DNA of 64,000 nucleotides from Seonamhaeicola aphaedonensis (GTDB lineage Bacteria; Bacteroidota; Bacteroidia; Flavobacteriales; Flavobacteriaceae), in assembly GCF_003386195.1 (NCBI RefSeq), contig NZ_QRDX01000005.1, positions 222,915 through 286,914 on the forward strand, read 5' to 3'. Position numbers and translations under genes: made by a program. Below, piece by piece: positions 27,334 to 36,226 of the stretch. Within the stretch, counting starts at the first letter, position 1. Every line of letters starts with the position of its first letter. The notes under the pieces were generated by a model. That model had not been told where the DNA came from, made no database searches, and was given only the letters and a program-made list of their open reading frames with translations.

Positions 27334-29025
27334 TTAAACAACCTTAACAAACAGACCTTCGTCAGTTTTTTCAACTTTAGCTAGACTATTTTTGGTGAGT
27401 TCTTTAATAGATTTGTCCCATTTTTTGTTTGATAACCCTGATTGTGTTTTTAGTTCAGAAAGCGCTATTGCTTCCTCTTTTTTTAAGATTTCAAAAATGG
27501 CTTTAGCGTCTTCACTCAATGTTATGGCCTTTTTCTCTGGTTTCATTTGAGGAAAGAACAATACTTCTTGAATAGACTGATTATTGGTTAGAAACATAAT
27601 TAATCTATCCATTCCAATTCCCATACCCGATGTTGGCGGCATCCCGTATTCTAAGGCTCTTAAAAAGTCAAAATCTATAAATTCAGTGGCTTCATCATCT
27701 CCTTTTTCTGCAAGCTTTAATTGGTGCTCAAAACGCTCACGTTGGTCAATGGGATCGTTTAGTTCAGAATACGCATTAGCTATTTCCTTTCCACAAACCA
27801 TTAATTCAAAACGCTCTGTTAATTCAGGATTGTCTCTATGCTCTTTACACAAAGGACTCATCTCTTTAGGATAGTCTGTAATGAAGGTTGGCTGAATGTA
27901 ATTGCCTTCACATTTCTCACCAAATATTTCATCTATTAACTTACCTTTACCCATGGAATCATCTACTTCAATACCTAAATCTATAGCAGCCTGTCTAATC
28001 TCGTCTTCAGATTTTCCTGTAATATCAAAACCGGTAAAATGCTTGATGGAATCTGCCATGGTTACACGAGCGTAAGGCGCTTTAAAATCCACCTCGTGCT
28101 CTCCAAAAGTAGCTTTTGTAGTGCCGTTAACCGCTAAGGCACAATGCTCTAATAGCTGTTCGCAGAAATCCATCATCCAATTATAATCTTTGTAGGAGAC
28201 ATAAATTTCCATGGCTGTAAACTCAGGGTTGTGCGTTCTGTCCATCCCTTCATTTCTGAAGTTTTTAGAAAACTCATAAACGCCATCAAATCCACCAACA
28301 ATAAGCCTTTTTAAGTAAAGCTCATTTGCAATACGCATGTACAACGGAATATCTAAAGTATTGTGGTGCGTTATAAAAGGTCTTGCTGCGGCTCCACCTG
28401 GAATAGGTTGCAAAACAGGGGTTTCAACTTCAAAATAACCTGCGTTGTTAAAAAACTCACGCATAGCATTAAATAGTTTGGTGCGTTTTACAAAAACTTC
28501 TTTAACATGCGGGTTTACGACCAAATCGGCATAACGTTGTCTGTATCTTTGTTCTGGATCTGTAAATGCATCGTATACAACGCCGTCTTTTTCTTTAGGC
28601 AAGGGAAGCGGTTTTAAAGCTTTACTAAGTAAAGTGAAATCCTTGACCTTAACCGTTTTTTCACCTACCTGAGTAACAAATAGCTCGCCTTCAATCCCTA
28701 TAAAATCACCAAAATCAATAAGTTTTTTAAAGATGTCGTTGTATTTGGTCTTGTCTTCTCCTGGACAAATTTCATCTCGGTTAAAGTATACTTGTATTTT
28801 TCCTTCACTATCTTGCAACTGTGCAAAACTGGCTTTCCCTTGTACTCTAATCATCATTAATCTACCGGCAATAACCACTTGTTTTCCTTCTTCAAACTGC
28901 TCTTTTATTTGTTTTGAAGTATGATTTACCGGGTATAAGTCTGCTGGATAGGGGTTAATACCCAACTCACGTAATTTTCCTAATTTTTCTCTTCTTACAA
29001 GCTCTTGCTCTGATAATTGCGACAT
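27334..29025 (-). CDS. lysS: Lysyl-tRNA synthetase, class II, with C-terminal extension
   Basis: Charges tRNA-Lys with lysine. An N-terminal OB-fold anticodon-binding domain is followed by the class II core with motif 2 (FRNEGMDRTHNPEFTAMEIY) and motif 3 (GMGIGMDRLIMFLTN). At 563 residues it is about 60 longer than the E. coli enzyme. The excess is a C-terminal domain (about residues 500-563) with a winged-helix-like pattern, IALSELKTQSGLSNKKWDK. Such tails occur in other Bacteroidota LysS; their role is not known to me. A consensus -7 element lies upstream and a terminator downstream, so it is monocistronic. Confidence 0.97.
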   Translation of the reverse strand: MSQLSEQELVRREKLGKLRELGINPYPADLYPVNHTSKQIKEQFEEGKQVVIAGRLMMIRVQGKASFAQLQDSEGKIQVYFNRDEICPGEDKTKYNDIFKKLIDFGDFIGIEGELFVTQVGEKTVKVKDFTLLSKALKPLPLPKEKDGVVYDAFTDPEQRYRQRYADLVVNPHVKEVFVKRTKLFNAMREFFNNAGYFEVETPVLQPIPGGAAARPFITHHNTLDIPLYMRIANELYLKRLIVGGFDGVYEFSKNFRNEGMDRTHNPEFTAMEIYVSYKDYNWMMDFCEQLLEHCALAVNGTTKATFGEHEVDFKAPYARVTMADSIKHFTGFDITGKSEDEIRQAAIDLGIEVDDSMGKGKLIDEIFGEKCEGNYIQPTFITDYPKEMSPLCKEHRDNPELTERFELMVCGKEIANAYSELNDPIDQRERFEHQLKLAEKGDDEATEFIDFDFLRALEYGMPPTSGMGIGMDRLIMFLTNNQSIQEVLFFPQMKPEKKAITLSEDAKAIFEILKKEEAIALSELKTQSGLSNKKWDKSIKELTKNSLAKVEKTDEGLFVKVV

Positions 29026-29055
29026 CTTTTATAGAGTGTGTGAAATTTTAGTGCA

Positions 29056-29063
29056 CAAAGATA
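29056..29063 (-). promoter_or_regulatory. lysS promoter -7 element
   Basis: TATCTTTG on the minus strand, an exact TAnnTTTG match, 30 bases before the lysS start codon. Confidence 0.6.
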
Positions 29064-29155
29064 CTATTAATCGCTAGCTTTTAAAATAAATTTTGGTGTA
29101 ACAAAATCGTTATAATCACGTCACACAGTTAATCATCAATCAAATTATTATTTCT

Positions 29156-29314
29156 ATGAGTTTTTGGAGAGTTTTATTGTCTGTAATCTGTCCACCTTTA
29201 GCTGTGTTAGATAAGGGATGTGGTTCTGTTTTTATTGTATTTCTGTTATGGCTATGTGGTTGGGTGCCAGGAGTTATTGCAGCCTTGGTAATACTTAACA
29301 ATCCTAATAGGTAA
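29156..29314 (+). CDS. YqaE/Pmp3 family small membrane protein
   Basis: A 52-residue hydrophobic protein starting MSFWRVLLSVICPPLAVLDK, with a second span containing FLLWLCGWVPGVIAALVIL. These are the hallmarks of the Pmp3/YqaE family (UPF0057): two membrane helices joined by a short loop. Family members in other organisms are linked to membrane potential and salt or cold stress. It sits between lysS (divergent) and lipB (same strand, 29 bases on), and the lipB promoter lies just past its stop. Confidence 0.9.
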   Translation: MSFWRVLLSVICPPLAVLDKGCGSVFIVFLLWLCGWVPGVIAALVILNNPNR

Positions 29315-29329
29315 ACATAAAAAATATTG

Positions 29330-29337
29330 TAATTTTG
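29330..29337 (+). promoter_or_regulatory. lipB promoter -7 element next to the start codon
   Basis: TAATTTTG, an exact TAnnTTTG match, ends six bases before ATG 29344. Transcription would begin at or almost at the start codon. It also explains why the in-frame TTG at 29335 cannot be the start. Confidence 0.6.
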
Positions 29338-29343
29338 CAGGCT

Positions 29344-30042
29344 ATGAATAAGCAAGTAAAACTGCAAGATTTAGGTTTTAAAGACTACAAAGAAACTTGG
29401 GATTACCAAGAGCAGTTGTTTAAAGGTATTGTTGATACCAAAGTAATCAATAGAAGAGAAGAAACTAATGTGCAGACAAACAATTACTTTTTGTTTGTAG
29501 AACATCCACATGTATACACCTTAGGCAAAAGTGGTGATTTGTCAAACTTACTCTTAAACGAAGTACAACTTGCCGAAAAGGGAGCAACATTTTATAAAAT
29601 TAATCGAGGTGGAGATATCACTTACCACGGACCTGGTCAAATTGTAGGGTATCCCATTCTAGATTTAGAGAACTTTTTTACTGATATACATAAGTACCTG
29701 AGATTGCTGGAGGAAATGATTATTTTAACTTTGGCTGAGTATGGTTTAAAGGCCAAACGAAGTACTGGAGAAACAGGAGTTTGGTTAGATGTGGGTACAC
29801 CATTTGCTCGCAAAATTTGTGCTATGGGCGTGCGTGCTAGCCGTTGGGTAACCATGCATGGGTTTGCTCTAAACGTAAATGCCGATTTGGGTTATTTTGA
29901 TAATATTATTCCTTGCGGAATACGAGGGAAAGCTGTAACTTCTTTAAATGTAGAACTTGGTAAGAAAACTGTTGATGAAGGAGAGGTTAAGGAAAAACTT
30001 CTAAAGTATTTTGCTGAACTTTTTGAGGCTGAATTAGATTGA
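29344..30042 (+). CDS. lipB: Octanoyltransferase
   Basis: Transfers octanoyl groups from acyl carrier protein to lipoyl domains of dehydrogenase complexes, the first step of lipoate assembly. About 232 residues, with the LipB signature RGGDITYHGPGQIVGYPI. The catalytic Lys/Cys region follows: KICAMGVRASRWVTMHGFALN carries the Lys, and IIPCGIRGKAVTSL carries the Cys. The start is ATG 29344; a TTG nine bases earlier falls inside the promoter. lipA is not in the window. Confidence 0.95.
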   Translation: MNKQVKLQDLGFKDYKETWDYQEQLFKGIVDTKVINRREETNVQTNNYFLFVEHPHVYTLGKSGDLSNLLLNEVQLAEKGATFYKINRGGDITYHGPGQIVGYPILDLENFFTDIHKYLRLLEEMIILTLAEYGLKAKRSTGETGVWLDVGTPFARKICAMGVRASRWVTMHGFALNVNADLGYFDNIIPCGIRGKAVTSLNVELGKKTVDEGEVKEKLLKYFAELFEAELD

Positions 30043-30124
30043 GTATTTGTTCTTTATAAGATAGCTTTTAATATCAGATATTTTCAAGGTTTTAAACATA
30101 AATATTTTTAAGGAAACGTCTTCT

Positions 30125-30391
30125 TTATTCTCTATATAAAAAATACTTGTTAACAAGTTCGATGTATTTGCGTTTAGCTTCCAATTCAGAAATATTTCTG
30201 GCTTGAAAAAGGGCATTGGTTTTAAAAGCGTTTATTAAGGCTTCCCTACTCCTGGGTCTACCGTAATCATTTGTGGCTCTTTTATAGTAAGCGTACAATT
30301 TTAATAATGTGTCTGCTGGAAAAGGTTCAGTATGCTTATTAACCCTAGCAACAGCTTCTTGGAATTTTTTATTTAATTCTTCAATGCTCAT
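30125..30391 (-). CDS. Acyl-CoA-binding protein
   Basis: An 88-residue four-helix protein of the ACBP family (PF00887), with LLKLYAYYKRATNDYG and the C-terminal AKRKYIELVNKYF. It should bind long-chain acyl-CoA in the cytoplasm. Its start codon overlaps the psd stop by one base, and it closes the LUD-cdsA-psd operon. This suggests supply of acyl groups to phospholipid synthesis or turnover. ACBPs are uncommon in bacteria generally but occur in Bacteroidota. Confidence 0.9.
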   Translation of the reverse strand: MSIEELNKKFQEAVARVNKHTEPFPADTLLKLYAYYKRATNDYGRPRSREALINAFKTNALFQARNISELEAKRKYIELVNKYFLYRE

Positions 30392-31041
30392 TACATTTCC
30401 GCAATAATTGTTTCTCCGCCGCGCACTTTCTGGTTTAATGATACTTTTATATGGGTGTCTAATGGTAGAAATAAATCTACTCTAGAGCCAAATTTTATAA
30501 AACCAGCGTCGGCACCTTGCTCAGCTTTGTGGTTTTGTTTGGCATAGTTGACAATGCGTTTAGCTAAGGCACCAGCAATCTGTCTGTAAAGTACTTTGCC
30601 GTAGATTTCATTTTCAATAACCACGGTAGTACGCTCATTTTCTTCACTCGCTTTAGGGTGCCATGCTACTAAATATTTACCAGGATGGTATTTGCTAAAA
30701 ATAACATTGCCATTTACCGGGTAGCGGGTGACATGCACATTGAGTGGAGACATAAATACACTTACCTGTAACCGTTTGTCTTTAAAATATTCCTTTTCAA
30801 AAACTTCTTCAATAACAACAACCTTTCCGTCAACAGGGGCAATAACTTGCTTGTCGTTAGAAACTGTATGTCTTTTGGGGTTTCTAAAAAATTGAAGAAT
30901 TAAGATTAATAAAACCAATAACGCAATGAGAGCTAAAGTTCTCAACCAAAAAATTGTTATAAAACTATCAACCAATAAAAAGGAAGCTACTACAATTACA
31001 AATGTTACAAATATAATTTTATGACCTTCTTTATGAAACAT
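30391..31041 (-). CDS. psd: Phosphatidylserine decarboxylase (short type)
   Basis: Makes phosphatidylethanolamine from phosphatidylserine at the inner membrane. It is 216 residues, the short archaeal/Bacteroidota-like form, with two N-terminal hydrophobic segments and APVDGKVV. The self-cleavage site is Gly185-Ser186 in FIKFGSRVDLFLP; Ser186 would become the pyruvoyl group. His in SPLNVHVTRYPV is also conserved. It overlaps cdsA by 11 bases, and the ACBP gene overlaps its stop by one base, giving a tightly coupled phospholipid operon. Confidence 0.94.
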   Translation of the reverse strand: MFHKEGHKIIFVTFVIVVASFLLVDSFITIFWLRTLALIALLVLLILILQFFRNPKRHTVSNDKQVIAPVDGKVVVIEEVFEKEYFKDKRLQVSVFMSPLNVHVTRYPVNGNVIFSKYHPGKYLVAWHPKASEENERTTVVIENEIYGKVLYRQIAGALAKRIVNYAKQNHKAEQGADAGFIKFGSRVDLFLPLDTHIKVSLNQKVRGGETIIAEM

Positions 31042-31852
31042 AATTTATGAATCTTAAAAATGAATATATGAATGGAGCTGCAAAAATAATACTATCTAGT
31101 CTATCTAATAAACCACCATGACCAGGCATAATAACACCACTGTCTTTTACTCCAGCTTGTCTTTTAAACTTAGACTCAATTAAATCTCCTAAGGTACCAA
31201 ACACACTAATTATAATACTTAAAATTAACCAATTAGTAAAATCTAATGTTTCTGTAAAGGTAGTGATAAAATAGCTTGCGATACAGCCGAAAAGCAAACC
31301 ACCAAGGAACCCCTCAACAGTTTTTTTAGGTGAAATTTTGGGAAAAAGCTTTTGCTTGCCAAAGTTTTTACCAACTAAATAAGCGAAGGAATCATTAATC
31401 CAAATGAGCATAAAACATCCCAAAAGGATATTAGAGTTAAATACGTTTCTAAAGTTGGCTATTAATATTAGGAAAACAAATGCGCTGGATAAATAGAAGG
31501 TTGTTAAAATAAATCTTTTCGAGGCAAACAGAGGAATGGTTTTTTCTGAAAATAAATCCTTTATTAAAAATAGTTCAACAAAAATGGTAATTACCATGAG
31601 TATTTGTATAGCTTCATCTAAACCAAGTGGTGTATTGAGAACTAGCCTCCAATAAACAAATACAAAGTAAAAAATAATAAAGATTATGTATGGAAAAACA
31701 CTTTTTAATTGAATTAGTTTTTTAAACTCTGCCAAACAAATAAGTCCAAAAATAAAAAAAAGAACAATTAAAGCATGCTCATTTTGTAAACAGCCTATCA
31801 ATAATAAAATATAGAGTAGACCTGAAAAAGCTCTGATAATTGTTTCCTTCAT
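31031..31852 (-). CDS. cdsA: Phosphatidate cytidylyltransferase
   Basis: Forms CDP-diacylglycerol from phosphatidate and CTP, the branch point of phospholipid synthesis. It is 273 residues with about eight membrane spans and the C-terminal signature DSGVIMPGHGGLLDRLDSIIFAAP. It starts four bases after the LUD gene and overlaps psd. Confidence 0.95.
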   Translation of the reverse strand: MKETIIRAFSGLLYILLLIGCLQNEHALIVLFFIFGLICLAEFKKLIQLKSVFPYIIFIIFYFVFVYWRLVLNTPLGLDEAIQILMVITIFVELFLIKDLFSEKTIPLFASKRFILTTFYLSSAFVFLILIANFRNVFNSNILLGCFMLIWINDSFAYLVGKNFGKQKLFPKISPKKTVEGFLGGLLFGCIASYFITTFTETLDFTNWLILSIIISVFGTLGDLIESKFKRQAGVKDSGVIMPGHGGLLDRLDSIIFAAPFIYSFLRFINYVS

Positions 31853-31856
31853 TGTT

Positions 31857-32465
31857 CTATAAATCTTCTAAAAGTAGTAGATAAAGGTTTTTTGCGCTAC
31901 TTCCATAACTCAAAAAGTCTTTTTCATCACCAGATTTAAAGTGCTTTATGGTTGTAATGTTTGTTGGAATTCTTTGTCTGTTTTTAGATTTTATACCCCG
32001 AAGTCCCTCACCTATATTTTCGACAATTTGACTGGTGGTAGCAAATACAATAAAGTTAAAAGGAAGTTCTGTTAGTTTTTTTTCGAAAATTTGCTTTGAA
32101 GATATTAGTAATGATCCATCGTTGGCAATTAAATTTTCGCAGGTAGTTAAGAAAAATGTTGAATCACTTATTCGAAGCGTGGGTTCTAGGTTGGAGTTCC
32201 TGAATTTATCCTTTAAGTTTGTATCTAGAATTAAAACTTTTTTATCGTGCCATTTATTTTCATCAATAATGTTTTCGAGGTTTTCATAAACTTCATTTAA
32301 GTCTTCGCAATACAAAAACTTACCACCATTAGCTTTAAAGTTTATAGTAAACCTTTCGTCTATTGGTAATTTAATTTCTGGCATATATTTACCTCTTTCG
32401 TCAGATTTCAATTCCTCACCAGAGCGCTCAGATTTGGAACCAAAAATTTTTCTAAAAAGACTCAT
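31857..32465 (-). CDS. LUD domain protein (LutC/YkgG-like)
   Basis: A 202-residue protein with the LUD (LutC-like) fold. The segment ISDSTFFLTTCENLIANDGSL matches the part that in LutC proteins reads as a glycine-rich binding loop. LutC relatives take part in lactate use, but this stand-alone copy begins a phospholipid operon and no lutA or lutB lies near, so lactate metabolism is not supported here. It has its own -7 element and the ftsH terminator upstream. Confidence 0.75.
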   Translation of the reverse strand: MSLFRKIFGSKSERSGEELKSDERGKYMPEIKLPIDERFTINFKANGGKFLYCEDLNEVYENLENIIDENKWHDKKVLILDTNLKDKFRNSNLEPTLRISDSTFFLTTCENLIANDGSLLISSKQIFEKKLTELPFNFIVFATTSQIVENIGEGLRGIKSKNRQRIPTNITTIKHFKSGDEKDFLSYGSSAKNLYLLLLEDL

Positions 32466-32503
32466 TCAGTTGCTGCTATTACCCAATTCTTATTGATTGT
32501 AAT

Positions 32504-32511
32504 CAAAGATA
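32504..32511 (-). promoter_or_regulatory. Promoter -7 element of the LUD-cdsA-psd-ACBP operon
   Basis: TATCTTTG on the minus strand, an exact TAnnTTTG match, 38 bases before the LUD start and just after the ftsH terminator hairpin. Confidence 0.58.
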
Positions 32512-32551
32512 AAAAATCTTAAACTAACCTTGAGATTAATTTAAGATTTTT
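32512..32551 (-). terminator. ftsH terminator
   Basis: A perfect 12-bp stem AAAAATCTTAAA/TTTAAGATTTTT (32512-32523 and 32540-32551), with its T-run on the minus strand, about 48 bases after the ftsH stop. Confidence 0.7.
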
Positions 32552-32598
32552 ACCAAAAGCTTCAAAATATTATGTATGAAAGCTTATTTTTTTAAACT

Positions 32599-34581
32599 TT
32601 ATTCTTCTTCCTGAGTAGAATCTTCGGTTTTGGTTTCCTTTTTGGGTTCTTCAGTTTCTGCTTCTTTTTCAAAAGCTCGTTTACCAAAAATACGTTCTAA
32701 ATTGTCCTTAAATATTACTTCTTTCACCAGAAGCTCTTCAGCAAGTTCAATAAGTTTATCTTTATTATCCTCTAAAAGTTTAACAGCTCTTTCGTACTGT
32801 TCTTCAATAATATCTGAGATTTCTTTATCAATCAATTCAGCTGTTTGTTCACTGTAAGGTTTAGTGAAACCGTATTCACTTTGACCCGAGGAATCGTAAT
32901 AAGTTAAATTTCCAATCTTATCACTCAAACCGTAAATGGTTACCATGGCTCTTGCTTGTTTGGTAACTTTTTCCAAATCACTTAGAGCACCCGTAGATAT
33001 TTTTCCAAAAATAACCTGCTCTGCAGCTCTACCGCCTAGAGCAGCACACATTTCATCAAGCATTTGCTCTGGACGGACAATAAGCCTTTCTTCTGGTAAA
33101 TACCAAGCAGCACCAAGTGATCTTCCTCTTGGAACAATAGTAACTTTAATTAACGGAGCTGCATGTTCCAGCATCCAACTTACTGTAGCATGTCCTGCCT
33201 CATGGTAAGCAACCGCTTTTTTCTCAGCAGGAGTGATTATCTTGTTTTTCTTTTCTAAACCACCAATAATTCTATCAACCGCATCAAGGAAGTCTTGTTT
33301 GTCAACTTCTTTTTTACCATTTCTTGCAGCAATTAAAGCCGCTTCATTACAAACATTGGCAATGTCAGCTCCAGAGAACCCTGGGGTTTGTTTAGATAGG
33401 AAATCAGTATCTAAGTCTTTGGACTTTTTAAGTGGCCTTAGGTGGACTTCAAAAATTTCTTTGCGTTCGCGCAAATCTGGTAAATCAACGTAAATCTGTC
33501 TGTCAAACCTACCGGCCCTCATTAAAGCTTTGTCTAAAATATCTGCTCTGTTGGTAGCTGCTAATACAATAACATTGGTATTGGAGCCAAAACCATCCAT
33601 TTCTGTAAGTAGTTGATTTAAGGTGTTTTCTCTTTCATCGTTGCTTCCAGACATGGCATTTTTTCCTCGTGCTCTACCAATAGCATCAATCTCATCAATA
33701 AAAATGATAGAAGGTGATTTTTCTTTAGCTTGTTTAAATAAGTCACGAACTCTAGAAGCTCCTACTCCTACAAACATTTCAACAAAATCTGATCCCGATA
33801 GAGAAAAGAAAGGTACTTTTGCTTCTCCTGCAACCGCTTTTGCAAGTAGGGTTTTACCCGTTCCTGGAGGGCCAACAAGTAAGGCTCCTTTTGGTATTTT
33901 TCCTCCTAGCGTAGTATATTTTTCAGGGAATTTTAAGAAATCTACAATTTCCTGAACTTCTTCTTTAGCACCTTCTAAACCAGCAACATCTTTAAATGTA
34001 GTTTTTACCTCTGTATTCTGGTCAAAAAGTTTGGCTCTTGATTTTCCAATGTTGAAAATTTGTCCACCAGCACCACCACCAGCACCACCAGACATTCTAC
34101 GCATAATAAAAATCCAAACCCCTATTAACAAGATAAACGGAAGGATGCCTATTAATAAATTTCCAAAAGTATCTGTTTCTGTGTCGAACTCAATTACAGG
34201 TTTGGTGTCTAAATCTTCTATAATCTCGTTTAGTTTATTTTCAAAATTTTGAAGATCACCAAATTCAAATTTATAATTTGGTAAGGCACTTCCGGTAGGA
34301 ATAAAGGGTTGTTGAATTGATTTTCGGTGCTCTTCTTTAGATTCAGCCTCATTAGTTAAATAAACTCTAGCAACTCTTGTGTTTTTTACAATATCTATTT
34401 TTTCGACATCACCATTAGCCAAAAATTTAAAAAAGTCTGACGTAGTAGTTTTAGACCCCCCACTGCTACTCTCACCACTAAATAACTGGAATCCTAGAAA
34501 TAGAGCAATTAGAATACCATAAATCCAAAATGGACTAAACTTTGGTTTTTTATCTTTTATATTTTTTTTATCGTTTGCCAT
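32599..34581 (-). CDS. ftsH: ATP-dependent zinc metalloprotease FtsH
   Basis: A membrane-bound AAA+ protease for quality control of membrane and short-lived proteins. It is 660 residues with two spans (about 17-34 and 141-160) flanking a periplasmic domain. The AAA module carries Walker A GPPGTGKT (237-244), Walker [10 protein letters not shown] (292-300) and the second region of homology around AGRFDRQI. The zinc site HEAGH is at 460-464. An acidic tail rich in Glu and Thr ends the protein. It follows rsfS by eight bases in one operon. Confidence 0.98.
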   Translation of the reverse strand: MANDKKNIKDKKPKFSPFWIYGILIALFLGFQLFSGESSSGGSKTTTSDFFKFLANGDVEKIDIVKNTRVARVYLTNEAESKEEHRKSIQQPFIPTGSALPNYKFEFGDLQNFENKLNEIIEDLDTKPVIEFDTETDTFGNLLIGILPFILLIGVWIFIMRRMSGGAGGGAGGQIFNIGKSRAKLFDQNTEVKTTFKDVAGLEGAKEEVQEIVDFLKFPEKYTTLGGKIPKGALLVGPPGTGKTLLAKAVAGEAKVPFFSLSGSDFVEMFVGVGASRVRDLFKQAKEKSPSIIFIDEIDAIGRARGKNAMSGSNDERENTLNQLLTEMDGFGSNTNVIVLAATNRADILDKALMRAGRFDRQIYVDLPDLRERKEIFEVHLRPLKKSKDLDTDFLSKQTPGFSGADIANVCNEAALIAARNGKKEVDKQDFLDAVDRIIGGLEKKNKIITPAEKKAVAYHEAGHATVSWMLEHAAPLIKVTIVPRGRSLGAAWYLPEERLIVRPEQMLDEMCAALGGRAAEQVIFGKISTGALSDLEKVTKQARAMVTIYGLSDKIGNLTYYDSSGQSEYGFTKPYSEQTAELIDKEISDIIEEQYERAVKLLEDNKDKLIELAEELLVKEVIFKDNLERIFGKRAFEKEAETEEPKKETKTEDSTQEEE

Positions 34582-34589
34582 GTAATTCT

Positions 34590-34961
34590 TTAATAACTTG
34601 TTTCTATAACTGTTGTTTTTGCATCACCCCAAAGACTCTCAATATCATAATATTCTCTAACATGCTTCTGGAATACATGTACAACAACATTAACATAATC
34701 TATTAAAACCCACTCAGCATTATCTTCACCTTCAACATGCCAAGGTTTGTCTTTAAGTTCTTTACTTACCTTTTTTTGTATGGAGTTAACTATGGCGTTT
34801 ACTTGAGTGTTAGAAGTTCCTTCACATATTACAAAGTAGTCGCAAACAGTATTTTCAATTTCTCTAAGATCTAGAATATTAATTTCTTTTCCTTTTACAT
34901 CTTCAATGCCACTTATAATAACCGATATTAATTGGTCTGCGCTTATTTTTTCTTTCGCCAT
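34590..34961 (-). CDS. rsfS: Ribosomal silencing factor RsfS
   Basis: Binds ribosomal protein L14 and blocks subunit joining in slow growth. It is 123 residues of the Iojap/RsfS family, with FVICEGTSNTQVNAI, PWHVEGEDNAEWVLIDYVNVVVHVF (broken here as PWHVEG...WVLIDY...VVVHVF) and the final REYYDIESLW. It heads the rsfS-ftsH operon under an exact -7 element and is divergent from birA, as is usual in this family of bacteria. Confidence 0.95.
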   Translation of the reverse strand: MAKEKISADQLISVIISGIEDVKGKEINILDLREIENTVCDYFVICEGTSNTQVNAIVNSIQKKVSKELKDKPWHVEGEDNAEWVLIDYVNVVVHVFQKHVREYYDIESLWGDAKTTVIETSY

Positions 34962-34980
34962 TAATTTTATTTAATTTGTG

Positions 34981-34988
34981 CAAAGTTA
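34981..34988 (-). promoter_or_regulatory. rsfS-ftsH promoter -7 element
   Basis: TAACTTTG on the minus strand, 19 bases before the rsfS ATG. A perfect 9-bp hairpin TTATGCTTT/AAAGCATAA (35005-35026) lies just upstream, between rsfS and birA. Confidence 0.6.
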
Positions 34989-35054
34989 TTATTTTTTTAG
35001 TTCTTTATGCTTTAAAAAAAGCATAAGATTTTATAGCCCTACAATAACCTGTAT

Positions 35055-35783
35055 ATGCACATAATCAAACTTAATGCCACTGATTCTACAAATAGTTACC
35101 TCCGTAGATATATTGCTGAAAATAAGGTTGAAGATTATACGGTTGTTGTAGCTAAAAAACAGACCAACGGAAGAGGGCAAATGGGTACTTTATGGAGTTC
35201 TGAAACATCTAAAAACCTTACGTTTAGTATGTTTAAAGATTTAAGTGTACATACTGTTGAGTTTCCTTTTTACATAAGTATGGCCATTTCTTTGTCTATT
35301 TTAAAAACTTTAAAGATCTTGAATATTCCTGATTTAAAGATTAAATGGCCTAACGACATTTTGTCAGAAAACAAAAAAATCTGTGGAATTTTAATTGAAA
35401 ATGTCATAAAGAATAAGTTAGAATCCACTATTATTGGTATTGGTGTTAACGTGAACCAAACAAAGTTTAAAGGACTTCCTAAAGCGGCCTCATTAAAAAC
35501 CATTACAGGAATCCATTATGATTTAGAAGAGGTTTTACATAGAATAATGTTAAGTACCATGGAGTACTCTGCGCTGCTACAAAAAGGTGATTACGATACT
35601 GTTAAAAAAGAGTATGAAGCTAATTTATTTAGAAAAGACAAGCCTTCAACATTTAAAGACGCTGAAGGAAATTTATTTTCTGGATTTGTAAAAGGTGTTA
35701 CAAAGTATGGTAAGCTAATGATAACCCTCGAAGATGAATTAGTTAAGAAATTCGACTTAAAAGAAATAGAAATACTTTACTAA
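35055..35783 (+). CDS. birA: Biotin--[acetyl-CoA-carboxylase] ligase
   Basis: Attaches biotin to the biotin carrier domain of carboxylases. It is 242 residues, the monofunctional type without the N-terminal repressor helix-turn-helix. It shows TNGRGQMGTLWSS, LKIKWPNDIL, and KICGILIENV followed by IGIGVNVNQ. It converges with the SRPBCC gene with a one-base gap and no terminator visible between them. Confidence 0.94.
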   Translation: MHIIKLNATDSTNSYLRRYIAENKVEDYTVVVAKKQTNGRGQMGTLWSSETSKNLTFSMFKDLSVHTVEFPFYISMAISLSILKTLKILNIPDLKIKWPNDILSENKKICGILIENVIKNKLESTIIGIGVNVNQTKFKGLPKAASLKTITGIHYDLEEVLHRIMLSTMEYSALLQKGDYDTVKKEYEANLFRKDKPSTFKDAEGNLFSGFVKGVTKYGKLMITLEDELVKKFDLKEIEILY

Positions 35784-35784
35784 A

Positions 35785-36180
35785 CTAAATTGAATTTGGG
35801 ATACTGGTGGCTAGTGTTTCAATAAATTTGCTAATGGGGCCTTTAATCATCATAGCCATCATGGGGTTAAAATCACCTGAAAATAGCAATTGTACCTCAC
35901 TTGACGTTTCGCCTTTAGGTACAATATTTCCAGTTAAAGAAAAGTCTATTTTTCCACCAGCTGCTCCCAAAACAATTTTATTTGGAGCAACAACTTCTTT
36001 CTTTTTTAGTATAATTTCGGGCATACCTTTCAGAGCAAATAGAAATGTGTCTGCTTCTAAAACTTCAAATTTACTTATATTTTCAGGCATTAAAGCTTCA
36101 AAGTTTTTAACATCATCTAAAAAATTAAAAACTTCTTCAGGTGTTTTTTCTACGTTTATTTTAGGAGATTCTAAATTCAT
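35785..36180 (-). CDS. SRPBCC (START-like) family protein
   Basis: A 131-residue protein with the SRPBCC/CoxG-like pattern: EKTPEEVFNFLDDVKNFEALMPENI at the N-terminus, split by the loop NISKFEV, and a C-terminal amphipathic helix (SKFIETLATSIP). The fold holds hydrophobic ligands, but the ligand here is unknown. It follows pyrE on the same strand by about 46 bases and is probably co-transcribed. Confidence 0.82.
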   Translation of the reverse strand: MNLESPKINVEKTPEEVFNFLDDVKNFEALMPENISKFEVLEADTFLFALKGMPEIILKKKEVVAPNKIVLGAAGGKIDFSLTGNIVPKGETSSEVQLLFSGDFNPMMAMMIKGPISKFIETLATSIPNSI

Positions 36181-36226
36181 TATTTTGTTACGTTGTAGTT
36201 TGTTAAGCTGTTTAGCTGCAGATCAA

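Noticed and set aside
33623-33955. 110-codon plus-strand frame inside ftsH
   Set aside because: It is antisense to the highly conserved AAA module of FtsH, with no independent support.
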